Shown here one piece after another: positions 25,564-32,498 of a DNA stretch of 64,000 nt. The number at the start of each line of letters is the position of its first letter. Position 1 is the stretch's first letter. The notes beneath the pieces were generated by a model, which worked only from the letters and a program-made list of their open reading frames with translations, made no database searches and was not told the origin of the DNA. Position numbers and translations under genes: made by a program. The stretch lies in the NCBI RefSeq assembly GCF_002993885.1, contig NZ_CM009578.1, positions 2,083,751-2,147,750 on the forward strand, written 5' to 3'. This DNA is from Sphingopyxis lindanitolerans. GTDB taxonomy: Bacteria; Pseudomonadota; Alphaproteobacteria; Sphingomonadales; Sphingomonadaceae.

Positions 25564-26229
25564 TTAAAACGGGCTGATGATCGAGAAGAAGCGTTGCAGC
25601 CAGCCTTGCTTGCTGGCGCGCGCGATCTCGCCCTTGCCGACGTAACGGATGTTGGCGTTGGCGACGCGGGTCGACAGGATTCGGTTGTCGGGACCGATAT
25701 CGATCGCGCGGACCAATCCCGAAATCTGGACGCGTTCGTCGCCGCGATTGAGCGTCAGCAATTTCTCGCCCTTCACCAGCATCGTGCCGTTCGGATAGAC
25801 TTCGGCGATCGTCACGCTGACCTCGCCCGACAGCGCGTTCGACTGCGACGCATCGCCCTTGCCCTTGAAGGCCTGGCCGCCGCCCATCGCGACGTCGCTG
25901 GGGTTGAACAGCGACAGCGGGCCGGTCACCGGCGGCGTCAGGCCGATATCGCCGTCGCGCTGGGTCGCCGCGGCATTGCTTTTGGTCGCGGCGGTGCGCT
26001 CGACGAGCTGGATCGTGATGATGTCGCCGACCGCGCCCGCGCGTCCGCCCGAGGTCAGCGGCACATAGCTGCCCTGGAAGATGGCGCCATTGGTCGGCGG
26101 CGGTGGCGGCGGGGCCGGCATCGTCACCGAAAAGGCGTCGGGCGCGACCTTGTCCTTCGCGACGGCCGGAGTCGGCGCGAGCGCGAGACCAAGGGCGATC
26201 AGCGCCAGCTCAGAGAGTCTGCGACGCAT
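25564..26229 (-). CDS. flgH: Flagellar L-ring protein FlgH, without lipobox
   Basis: A 221-residue outer-membrane L-ring subunit. The conserved core is clear (FQGSYVPLTSGGRAGAVGD, DIITIQLVERT, GTMLVKGEKLLTLN, DNRILSTRVANANI). The signal sequence (residues 1-24, ALAPTPAVA) ends in a signal-peptidase-I-type site and there is no cysteine, whereas FlgH is normally a lipoprotein. It overlaps flgG by 20 bases, and the flgG end sets its start region. Confidence 0.94.
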   Translation of the reverse strand: MRRRLSELALIALGLALAPTPAVAKDKVAPDAFSVTMPAPPPPPPTNGAIFQGSYVPLTSGGRAGAVGDIITIQLVERTAATKSNAAATQRDGDIGLTPPVTGPLSLFNPSDVAMGGGQAFKGKGDASQSNALSGEVSVTIAEVYPNGTMLVKGEKLLTLNRGDERVQISGLVRAIDIGPDNRILSTRVANANIRYVGKGEIARASKQGWLQRFFSIISPF

Positions 26230-26995
26230 TTTTCATCATCTCGTCGGTGGCCTGGATCATCTTGCTGTTGACCTCATAGGCGCGCTGCGTCTCGATCATG
26301 TCGACGAGTTCCTCGACGACATTGACGTTCGATCCCTCGAGCATCCCGCCGCGCAGGCTGCCCCGGCCTTCCTCGCCGGCGCCGCCGACTTGCGGCGCGC
26401 CCGAGGCGGGGGTTTCGACGAGCAGGTTGTTGCCGATCGCCTGCAGGCCCGCCGGGTTGGCGAAGCGCGCGAGTTCGATGCGGCCGAGGTCGGTGAGCGT
26501 GCCGTCGGGGCCGGTGGCGGCCACCGTGCCATCGGCGCCGATCGAGATGTTGGTCGCATCCTCGGCGATCTGGATCTGCGGCTGGACCGGCTTGCCGTCC
26601 GAGGTGACCAGCACGCCTTCGGGCGAGCGGCCGAAATTGCCGGCGCGAGTATAGCCGATGCGCCCGTCGGGCATCTGGATCTGGAAATAGCCGGCACCGT
26701 CGATCGCGACATCGAGGCCGTTGCCGGTCGTCGCGAAGGTGCCCTGGGTGTCGATCCGCGCGGTGCCCGCCAGCGCGACGCCGGTGCCGAGGTTGAGCCC
26801 GGTCGCATAGCGGTTTTCCGCGGTCGACGGTGCCCCCGGCGGGGTCATCATCTGATAGCTCAGCGTCTCGAAGCTCGCACGGTCGCGCTTGAAGCCCGTC
26901 GTGTTGACGTTGGCAAGGTTGTTCGCGATCACCTGCATCCGGAAGCTCTGGGCATCCAGACCAGTCCGCGCGACGTGAAGGGCACCGAAGCTCAT
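26210..26995 (-). CDS. flgG: Flagellar distal rod protein FlgG
   Basis: A 261-residue distal rod subunit. The N-terminus (MSFGALHVARTGLDAQ, then VIANNLANVNTTGFKRDRA) and the C-terminus (VEELVDMIETQRAYEVNSKM) are canonical. The start at 26995 follows AGGAGATTTGAA; the frame reading upstream runs into the inverted-repeat element and is not coding. Length is typical. Confidence 0.96.
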   Translation of the reverse strand: MSFGALHVARTGLDAQSFRMQVIANNLANVNTTGFKRDRASFETLSYQMMTPPGAPSTAENRYATGLNLGTGVALAGTARIDTQGTFATTGNGLDVAIDGAGYFQIQMPDGRIGYTRAGNFGRSPEGVLVTSDGKPVQPQIQIAEDATNISIGADGTVAATGPDGTLTDLGRIELARFANPAGLQAIGNNLLVETPASGAPQVGGAGEEGRGSLRGGMLEGSNVNVVEELVDMIETQRAYEVNSKMIQATDEMMKNASQTL

Positions 26996-27010
26996 TTCAA
27001 ATCTCCTGTG

Positions 27011-27275
27011 AGCGTGATGTGATGATATTGACCCGCCGTGACGGAGCCGATTTTGGCCGAGTGCGAGGCGCGAGGAGCGGCGCGATGCGGGACATCGTGC
27101 CCGACGAGCAACGTGGCAATCGGCCAAAATCGGCCCGCCCCGTAGGGGTCGCCCCCGGAAGCCCGCCGGACGGCGGCGCGCCTCTGGACCGGGCCACCGA
27201 CCCGGCCTGCGAGACGCTTCTTGCCGGCGAACTTCCGGGGGCAATCACGGTGGGTCAATATCATCACATCACGCT
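27011..27275. mobile_element. MITE-like element with 31-bp terminal inverted repeats
   Basis: The 31 bases at 27011-27041 and the reverse complement of 27245-27275 differ at one position (30 of 31). Inside are two further long stems: 27046-27060 with 27120-27134 (15 of 15) and 27151-27169 with 27224-27242 (17 of 19). The right end abuts the flgF stop codon, and the left end lies 15 bases from the flgG ATG. No transposase or credible gene is inside; translated shadows are arginine rich. No obvious target duplication is visible. It splits an otherwise tightly packed operon. Confidence 0.7.
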
Positions 27276-28019
27276 CTAACGGGGCAGCTGCATCAGATTG
27301 GCCGTCGCGCTGTCCATGTCGCGCGCATCGGTGATCATCTTCAATTGCGTGTCCCAGCTGCGGCTCGCCTCGATCATCTCGACGAGCGCGCTTGTGGCGG
27401 CGACGTTCGATCCTTCGATCGAGCGGGTGGCGAGGCGCGCCTCGGGGTCGTCGGGAAGAATCCCGCCGCCCTTCACGCGGAACAGGCCGTCGATGCCCTT
27501 GACGATCTCCGACCCCACCGGGGTCGCGAGGCGCAGCCGGTCGACCTCCTGCGGGGTCTGCGGATCGCCGCCGGCCGGCACGACCCACACCCGCCCTTCG
27601 GCGTCGATGCTGATCGAATCGGCGGGGGGTATGGTGACCGGACCCTGGCCGCCCTGGACGGGACTGCCATCGCCGGTGGTCAAAAGCCCGCTCGGCGACA
27701 ATTGCAGGTCGCCGCGCCGTGTATAGGCCTCGCCGCCGTCCTTCGCCTGGACGACGAGCAGCGCATCGCCCTGCACCGCGACGTCGAGGTCGCGGCCGGT
27801 TTCGATGACGGTGCCCGCCTTCATGTCGGCGCCGAGCACTTCCTCCGACGCCAGCGCGCGGCTGTCGTAGCCGCTGCCCTGAAGCCAGAGCGACTGCGCC
27901 TCCGCCATGTCGGCGCGAAAGCCGGGCGTCTGCGCGTTGGCGAGATTGTTCGCGATCGCCGTCTGCCGGGCCATGCTGCCCCGCATCGCGGTGAGGCTGG
28001 TGTAGATGAGGCGGTCCAT
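27276..28019 (-). CDS. flgF: Flagellar proximal rod protein FlgF
   Basis: A 247-residue rod protein with the family start (MDRLIYTSLTAMRGSMARQTAIANNLAN, shown here only as residues 1-28) and a C-terminal helix (ATSALVEMIEASRSWDTQLKMI). The length is normal. It follows flgE by 34 bases in the transcription direction. Its stop codon touches the inverted-repeat element that separates it from flgG. Confidence 0.95.
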   Translation of the reverse strand: MDRLIYTSLTAMRGSMARQTAIANNLANAQTPGFRADMAEAQSLWLQGSGYDSRALASEEVLGADMKAGTVIETGRDLDVAVQGDALLVVQAKDGGEAYTRRGDLQLSPSGLLTTGDGSPVQGGQGPVTIPPADSISIDAEGRVWVVPAGGDPQTPQEVDRLRLATPVGSEIVKGIDGLFRVKGGGILPDDPEARLATRSIEGSNVAATSALVEMIEASRSWDTQLKMITDARDMDSATANLMQLPR

Positions 28020-28053
28020 CTGGAAACTCCCGGCAGGCGGCTAATCGCGCGTC

Positions 28054-28884
28054 TTAGGTGCGCATGTTGATGATCGTCTGGGTCAGCGTCGACGCGCCCT
28101 CGATCGCCTTGGCATTGGCCTGGAAATTGCGCTGGGCGCCGATCAGCATCACCAGCTCCTCGGTGATGTCGACGTTCGAGCGTTCGAGCGTGCCCGAACG
28201 GATCGTCCCCATCGGGCCGTTGGTCGCGGCGTCGATCGTCGGGTCGCCGCTTTCGCCGGTCGACTGCCAATGCGCGTCGCCGATCGGACGCAGCCCCTCC
28301 ATCGCGGGGAAGGTCGCCATCGCGACCTTGCCGAGCACCTGGTCTTCGCCATTGGCGTAAGTCGCGGTGACGAGGCCGTCGAGATCGACCGACACATTGA
28401 TCAGCGCCGAGGTCGGGTCCGTCGGCGCGCCGTCGGGAAGCACGAAGTCCGACATGCCGCCGAGCGTGCGGTCGGTGACATTGCCGTTGGCGTCGACGGG
28501 AAGCAGTTGGAGCTTCTGGCCGGTCGAATCGACCACCGTGCCGTCGGGCAGCGGCGAAAAGGCGCCATTGCGGGTATAGGTGACCTGGTTGCGCGGCGGC
28601 TCGCCCTTGACGACGAACAGCCCCTCGCCGACGACCGCGAGATCGAGCGTCTTTTCGCTCGTCTCATACGATCCTTGCGTGAACTGCTGTGCGATGCCGA
28701 TCAGCCGCTGGCCCTGGCCCGCGACGGTCTTCGACGACTGCGTCGGCGACGAGGCGAAAATGTCGCCGAAGCTCGCCTTGCTGCGCTTGAAGCCGATCGA
28801 ATTGGCGTTGGCGATATTGTTCGAGATGACCGACATGTCGGTCTGGGCGCCCTTGAGGCCCGAAAGCGAAGTATAGAACGACAT
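28054..28884 (-). CDS. flgE: Flagellar hook protein FlgE, short form
   Basis: A 276-residue hook subunit. The D0/D1 signatures are present at the N-terminus (MSFYTSLSGLKGAQTDM, then NNIANANSIGFKRSKA) and C-terminus (ITEELVMLIGAQRNFQANAKAI). FlgE is usually 400 or more residues; here the inserted outer domain is largely missing, leaving a rod-protein-like size. Gene order (flgD, then flgF) excludes a second FlgF or FlgG. The start at 28884 has GGATAAG upstream. Confidence 0.93.
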   Translation of the reverse strand: MSFYTSLSGLKGAQTDMSVISNNIANANSIGFKRSKASFGDIFASSPTQSSKTVAGQGQRLIGIAQQFTQGSYETSEKTLDLAVVGEGLFVVKGEPPRNQVTYTRNGAFSPLPDGTVVDSTGQKLQLLPVDANGNVTDRTLGGMSDFVLPDGAPTDPTSALINVSVDLDGLVTATYANGEDQVLGKVAMATFPAMEGLRPIGDAHWQSTGESGDPTIDAATNGPMGTIRSGTLERSNVDITEELVMLIGAQRNFQANAKAIEGASTLTQTIINMRT

Positions 28885-28888
28885 GGAC

Positions 28889-29203
28889 TTATCCTTCCTG
28901 GGTGGTGATCGGGGTGGCGGCCGGCGTCGCGGCCTTGATATCCTTGAGCAGCGCGGTCTGCGCGGTGAGCTGGTCGGAAATCTTCTGAAGCGTCGAGTTG
29001 GTCTCGCTGACCCCGGCGAGGCTCGAGAATTGCGCCATCTGCGCAACCATCTGCTGGTTATCGACCGGGTTGAACGGATCCTGCGACGACAGCTGCGCCG
29101 TCATCAGGCGCAGAAAATCCTTCTGGTCGAGCTGCTGCCCCTTGATCTGGGTCGGCGCATAGCTCTGATATTGCGAAGAGATGGAATCGACGGCCATGTT
29201 CAT
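28889..29203 (-). CDS. flgD: Hook assembly scaffold FlgD, short form
   Basis: A 104-residue FlgD that contains only the conserved N-terminal region (QLDQKDFLRLMTAQLSSQDP, then NQQMVAQMAQFSSLAGVSE). Typical proteobacterial FlgD is about 220 residues, with Ig-like and Tudor-like domains that form the hook cap body; these are absent. The stop is clean and flgE starts 4 bases after it, so this is not a frameshift artefact. It overlaps flgC by 4 bases. Confidence 0.92.
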   Translation of the reverse strand: MNMAVDSISSQYQSYAPTQIKGQQLDQKDFLRLMTAQLSSQDPFNPVDNQQMVAQMAQFSSLAGVSETNSTLQKISDQLTAQTALLKDIKAATPAATPITTQEG

Positions 29204-29610
29204 TGTCCCAACCGCAGCGTTTCGTTGATCAGGCCCTTTGCGGTCTCAAGAACCTGAACATTATTCTGATACTGGCGCGCGGTCTCGACCATCTCGACCA
29301 GCTCGGCGGCGCTATCGACCGCGGCTTCCCACACATTGCCGTCCTTGTCGGCGAGCGGGTTCGACGGGTCGTGGCGTTTCGAGGGCGCCATCCTGCTCGT
29401 CGTGACCTGATCGACCTGGACCGTCGCGCGGCCATGGTCGTCCATCACGGTACGAAAGACGGGTTTGAGCGAGCGGAAGGCTTCCTTCTCGCTACCCGCG
29501 ACGGTTCCCGCGTTGGCGAGGTTCGACGCGGTGGTGTTGAGCCGCACGAGCTGCGCCGACATGGCGCGGCCGCTGATATCGAAGACCGAAAAATTGCTGG
29601 CCATCGTCAT
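29200..29610 (-). CDS. flgC: Flagellar proximal rod protein FlgC
   Basis: A 136-residue rod protein: [27 protein letters not shown] at its start and [24 protein letters not shown] near its end are family signatures (positions about 8-34 and 106-129). The start at 29610 follows AGGGAGA and overlaps the flgB stop. The same frame is open far upstream but only as a flgB shadow. Confidence 0.95.
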   Translation of the reverse strand: MTMASNFSVFDISGRAMSAQLVRLNTTASNLANAGTVAGSEKEAFRSLKPVFRTVMDDHGRATVQVDQVTTSRMAPSKRHDPSNPLADKDGNVWEAAVDSAAELVEMVETARQYQNNVQVLETAKGLINETLRLGQ

Positions 29611-29960
29611 TCTCCCTTGAGCGCGCGCGTCAGCGTGCCGATGCGCCCCTGGAGGAAGGAAAGGCTCGACCGATAGGCGAGCGCGTTTTCGGCGAAGGCG
29701 GTCTGCTCGGTCGCCATTTCGACGGTGTTGCCGTCGAGTGAAGGCTGCACCGGGACGCGATAGGCCATCGCGCCCTCGATCGCATTGCCCGTCGAGGCGC
29801 CCTGGCTTGCAAGGTCGAGCGCCTTCGAAAAGTCGAGGTCGCGTGCCTTGTAACCGGGGGTCGCGGCGTTGGCGATGTTCGACGCGAGCATCATCATGCG
29901 CTGGCTGCGCAGCTGAAGCGCCGTCGCGTGCAGGCCAAAGAGTTTCTCGGATGCCATCAT
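29607..29960 (-). CDS. flgB: Flagellar proximal rod protein FlgB
   Basis: A 117-residue rod protein with [17 protein letters not shown] near residue 28 and a short C-terminal helix. First gene of the flgBCDEFGHIJKL unit. The ATG at 29960 is placed 5 bases after AAGGA, with a sigma54 promoter at 30030-30046, about 60 bases of leader. Confidence 0.95.
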   Translation of the reverse strand: MMASEKLFGLHATALQLRSQRMMMLASNIANAATPGYKARDLDFSKALDLASQGASTGNAIEGAMAYRVPVQPSLDGNTVEMATEQTAFAENALAYRSSLSFLQGRIGTLTRALKGE

Positions 29961-30029
29961 CAACTTCCTTTTTCACGGGGCCCGGGCCGATCAGCCGGCA
30001 CGGACGCGCGGAAAAACACCAAGGCATGA

Positions 30030-30046
30030 TGCAATGGCCGTGCCAA
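30030..30046 (-). promoter_or_regulatory. Sigma54 promoter of the flgB operon
   Basis: On the minus strand TTGGCACGGCCATTGCA: an exact TGGCAC-N5-TTGCA site with correct GG-N10-GC spacing. It drives the whole flgB-flgL run, divergent from flgA. Confidence 0.88.
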
Positions 30047-30176
30047 AATCAATTTTCCGTTGATATTCAGGTCTATATGAGCAACGTCCCGCAGCGGCCC
30101 CGGCGAAGCGCCGCCGTCTCGTCAAAAGATTGACGGCGATCCGTCCGACCCCGCGACAAGCCGCGGCAAAGCGCGA

Positions 30177-30193
30177 CTGGCACGCATCGTGCA
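30177..30193 (+). promoter_or_regulatory. Sigma54 promoter of flgA
   Basis: CTGGCACGCATCGTGCA with GG-N10-GC spacing; one mismatch from TTGCA at the -12 element. About 42 bases before the flgA ATG, divergent from the flgB promoter. Confidence 0.75.
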
Positions 30194-30234
30194 GATTGAT
30201 CGGGCAAATCCCTGGACCAGCCATGGAGTCCGTC

Positions 30235-30750
30235 ATGACCCGCAAGATTGCCCCTTCTCTCGCCGCTGCCTTTGCCGTCGCTCTTGCCGCCGCCCCTTCC
30301 GCGGGCGCGCAGCAGGCGAGCGAGGACTGGCAGACGATCGACATGCTGACTCAGGCAGTGGCGAAAGCGATCGGCCGCACCGCGACCCCGATCGACCGCC
30401 GCATCAAGCTGGCGCGCTGTCCCGAACAGGCGTCGGTGACGACGGTCGATGCCCGGACGCTCGCGGTCCGCTGCGATTCGCTCGGCTGGCGCCTGCGCGT
30501 CGCGATGAGCGGCCCGGCGGGCGCCGCCCCGGTCGCCGCCGGCTTTAGCGCGTCGGCATCGGCGCCGGTGATCCGCCGCGGCGATACCGTCCGCGTTTCG
30601 ATCGAGACCGCGACTTTCTCGGTCAGCTATTCGGCGACCGCCGCCGAGGATGGGCGCGTCGGCGAAACGATCGCGCTGCGCGGCAATGGTCCCAAGGCGA
30701 TGATCAGCGCCATCGTCACCGGCCCCGGCCGCGCGCGGCTGATGGACTGA
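30235..30750 (+). CDS. flgA: Flagella basal body P-ring formation protein FlgA
   Basis: A 171-residue periplasmic chaperone for P-ring assembly. A signal peptide is visible (residues 1-25, SAGAQQ). The C-terminal SAF-like half contains APVIRRGDTVRVSIETATFSV and GRVGETIALRG. The start at 30235 is set by GGAG six bases upstream. A rho-independent terminator follows at 30839. Confidence 0.9.
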   Translation: MTRKIAPSLAAAFAVALAAAPSAGAQQASEDWQTIDMLTQAVAKAIGRTATPIDRRIKLARCPEQASVTTVDARTLAVRCDSLGWRLRVAMSGPAGAAPVAAGFSASASAPVIRRGDTVRVSIETATFSVSYSATAAEDGRVGETIALRGNGPKAMISAIVTGPGRARLMD

Positions 30751-30763
30751 GACAGATTCAAAT

Positions 30764-30788
30764 CGTCATCCTGGCGCAGGCCGGGATA
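30764..30788. repeat. REP-type hairpin
   Basis: CGTCATCCTGGCGCAGGCCG then GGATA: a small palindrome (ATCCTGGC with GCCGGGAT around a 3-base loop, one G-T pair). It lies just after flgA and looks like the short REP units common in sphingomonad intergenic DNA. Confidence 0.5.
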
Positions 30789-30838
30789 GCAAAACAAGGA
30801 AGGCCGGTTCCGGCTTTCGCACGATAAGCCCCACTGGT

Positions 30839-30880
30839 CCGGCGGGCGTCGATTTTCCGACGCCGCCGGGTTTCTTTTTC
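30839..30880 (+). terminator. Rho-independent terminator after flgA
   Basis: CCGGCGGGCGTCG (30839-30851) pairs with CGACGCCGCCGG (30858-30869) with one bulge, followed by GTTTCTTTTTC. It separates flgA from the flgM promoter. Confidence 0.85.
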
Positions 30881-30900
30881 ATTTTTCCGGTAACCAGCCC

Positions 30901-30927
30901 TTAATGTCTCGCCGCGCCGTCCGTTAA
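30901..30927 (+). promoter_or_regulatory. Sigma28 (FliA) promoter for flgM
   Basis: TTAA (30901-30904), 15 bases, TCCGTTAA (30920-30927): one mismatch from the local consensus. It provides the feedback expected for an anti-sigma28 gene. Confidence 0.72.
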
Positions 30928-30975
30928 ACCCCTTGAACCGCTTCCGCCGATGCGCGGACAGCCAAGGAGGCCATC

Positions 30976-31281
30976 ATGTCGGGTGACAGCAAGATCGGGA
31001 TCGTCGGCGGCGTCGGCCGCATCGCCCCCGTGCGCAAGCTCGCGGTGAGCCTGGCCTCCGCCGCTACGTCAGGCGCCGCTGCGCCGCGCGCCGCGCCGTC
31101 CGGCGCGATGCCTGCCGCCGGCCTGATCCGCCTTGCCGGCGAACTCGCCGCCCAACCGGCTCCGGTCGACACCGCCCGCGTCGCCGCGCTGCGCGGCGCG
31201 ATCGCCGAAGGCCGCTATGCCGTCGATCCGGCGAGGATCGCCGGGGCGATGATCGACCATCTCGGCCGAAGTGCCGACTGA
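30976..31281 (+). CDS. flgM: Anti-sigma28 factor FlgM
   Basis: A 101-residue protein with a disordered alanine- and proline-rich first half and a C-terminal sigma-binding segment (VAALRGAIAEGRYAVDPARIAGAMIDHL, residues about 68-95), the FlgM signature. It holds FliA inactive until it is secreted through the completed hook. Its own promoter is FliA-type. It overlaps the next gene by one base. Confidence 0.92.
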   Translation: MSGDSKIGIVGGVGRIAPVRKLAVSLASAATSGAAAPRAAPSGAMPAAGLIRLAGELAAQPAPVDTARVAALRGAIAEGRYAVDPARIAGAMIDHLGRSAD

Positions 31282-31586
31282 TGCAGGCGCGGATGGACGA
31301 TATCCAGGCCAAGCTCAATCTGCTCATCGGCGCGCTCGACGGGCAGGACGCCGGCGCGATCATCGCGGCGACCGAGGAACTGGCGACCGCGGTGATCCTG
31401 TTTCGCGGCACCGCCATCCCGGCGGGCCGCGAAGGCCAGGCGCGGGCGCTGATCACCGCGACCCTCGCCCAGCTCGAAGCCGCCGCGATCCGCGTCAATA
31501 TCCTCAAGGACTGGACGCGTCAGAGGATTGACATGACCCATGCAATCCGCGGAACCGCCCCACGAGGCCTTGCTCTAAACTATTGA
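31281..31586 (+). CDS. flgN: FlgN-like flagellar chaperone
   Basis: A 101-residue, mostly helical protein coupled to flgM by TGATG. Position directly after flgM, size and helical content (residues 5-80) match FlgN, the export chaperone for FlgK and FlgL. Direct sequence similarity is weak to the eye, so the call depends largely on context. Confidence 0.6.
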   Translation: MQARMDDIQAKLNLLIGALDGQDAGAIIAATEELATAVILFRGTAIPAGREGQARALITATLAQLEAAAIRVNILKDWTRQRIDMTHAIRGTAPRGLALNY

Positions 31587-31597
31587 TAAACCATATG

Positions 31598-31634
31598 TTC
31601 CGGTAATATTCCGGAAAGTGGCACGATGATTGCT
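31598..31634 (+). promoter_or_regulatory. Sigma54 promoter of the transglycosylase-flhA-fliA operon, with dyad
   Basis: GTGGCACGATGATTGCT (31618-31634) is a TGGCAC-N5-TTGCT site with GG-N10-GC spacing. A perfect dyad TTCCGG-N7-CCGGAA (31598-31616) abuts the -24 element and may bind a regulator. The predicted start of transcription (near 31645) rules out an in-frame ATG at 31626. Confidence 0.85.
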
Positions 31635-31664
31635 TTTGATCTGCTGAACAGGCGGAACCAAAGC

Positions 31665-32498
31665 ATGAACTCGATCAACCCCTTTGCGACATCCCCCCAG
31701 GCTTCGGCCGTCCCCGTGCTCGATGCGGTCCAAAACGCATCGGCGCGCACCGGTGTCGATTTCGACTATCTGGTTGATGTCGCGCGCGTCGAAAGCCGCT
31801 TCGATCCGACCGCCAAGGCGCCGACCTCGTCGGCGCGCGGGCTATATCAGTTCACCCAGCAGACCTGGCTCGCGACGCTGCGGCGTCACGGCGCGGGGCA
31901 CGGCCTCGCCTGGGCCGCCGATGCGATCAGCCAGAATGGATCGGGGCGCTTTTCGGTCGCCGATCCCGCGCTGCGCGATCAGATCCTTGGCCTGCGCGAC
32001 GATCCGGTCGCATCGTCTAACATGGCGGCGGCGCTGACCTCCGACAATCAGGATTATATCGAAAGCCGCATCGGCCGCGCCGCCGAGCCGGTCGACCTTT
32101 ATCTCGCCCACTTCCTCGGCTCGGCCGGGGCGGCGCGCTTTCTGACCGCCTGGGCCGACAATCCCGAACAGGCCGGAGCGCCGATGATGCCCGACGCGGC
32201 GGCCGCCAACCGATCGGTCTTTTACGCCGCCGACGGCAGCATGCGCAGCCTCGGCGACATTCGCGAACGCTTTCGCGCCAAGCTCGACGAAGGCGGCGGC
32301 GCGCCGGGCGCGATGCCCGGCGCCGCGCCGACCGCCCCCGGCTGGCGCATGCAGATGGCCAGCGTCAGCGGCGCGAACGGCGGCGGACGTCCGCCGCTGC
32401 CGATGATGGATATCCAGCCCATGCCAAGGAAATTGTCGATGGACTTCGCCGCAAGCGCCTATCGCCGCCTCGCCTCCCTGTCGGGCGGCACGGCATGA
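31665..32498 (+). CDS. Flagellar lytic transglycosylase (SltF-like)
   Basis: A 277-residue protein with an SLT fold: the VARVESRFDP motif carries the catalytic glutamate (about residue 41), followed by SSARGLYQFTQQTWL. The C-terminal third is glycine, proline and methionine rich. No clear signal peptide, so export through the flagellar system or another route is possible. Driven by a sigma54 promoter and overlapping flhA by 4 bases, it is the best candidate for the wall-opening activity missing from the short FlgJ. Confidence 0.85.
   Translation: MNSINPFATSPQASAVPVLDAVQNASARTGVDFDYLVDVARVESRFDPTAKAPTSSARGLYQFTQQTWLATLRRHGAGHGLAWAADAISQNGSGRFSVADPALRDQILGLRDDPVASSNMAAALTSDNQDYIESRIGRAAEPVDLYLAHFLGSAGAARFLTAWADNPEQAGAPMMPDAAAANRSVFYAADGSMRSLGDIRERFRAKLDEGGGAPGAMPGAAPTAPGWRMQMASVSGANGGGRPPLPMMDIQPMPRKLSMDFAASAYRRLASLSGGTA

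Noticed and set aside
24103..26271. 722-residue plus-strand frame opposite flgI/flgH
   Set aside because: Shadow of the flg genes with arginine- and aspartate-rich low-complexity sequence.
26992..27588. Frame through the inverted-repeat element between flgG and flgF
   Set aside because: It reads out of frame through flgF and then through the terminal repeats; such frames in palindromic elements are usually spurious.
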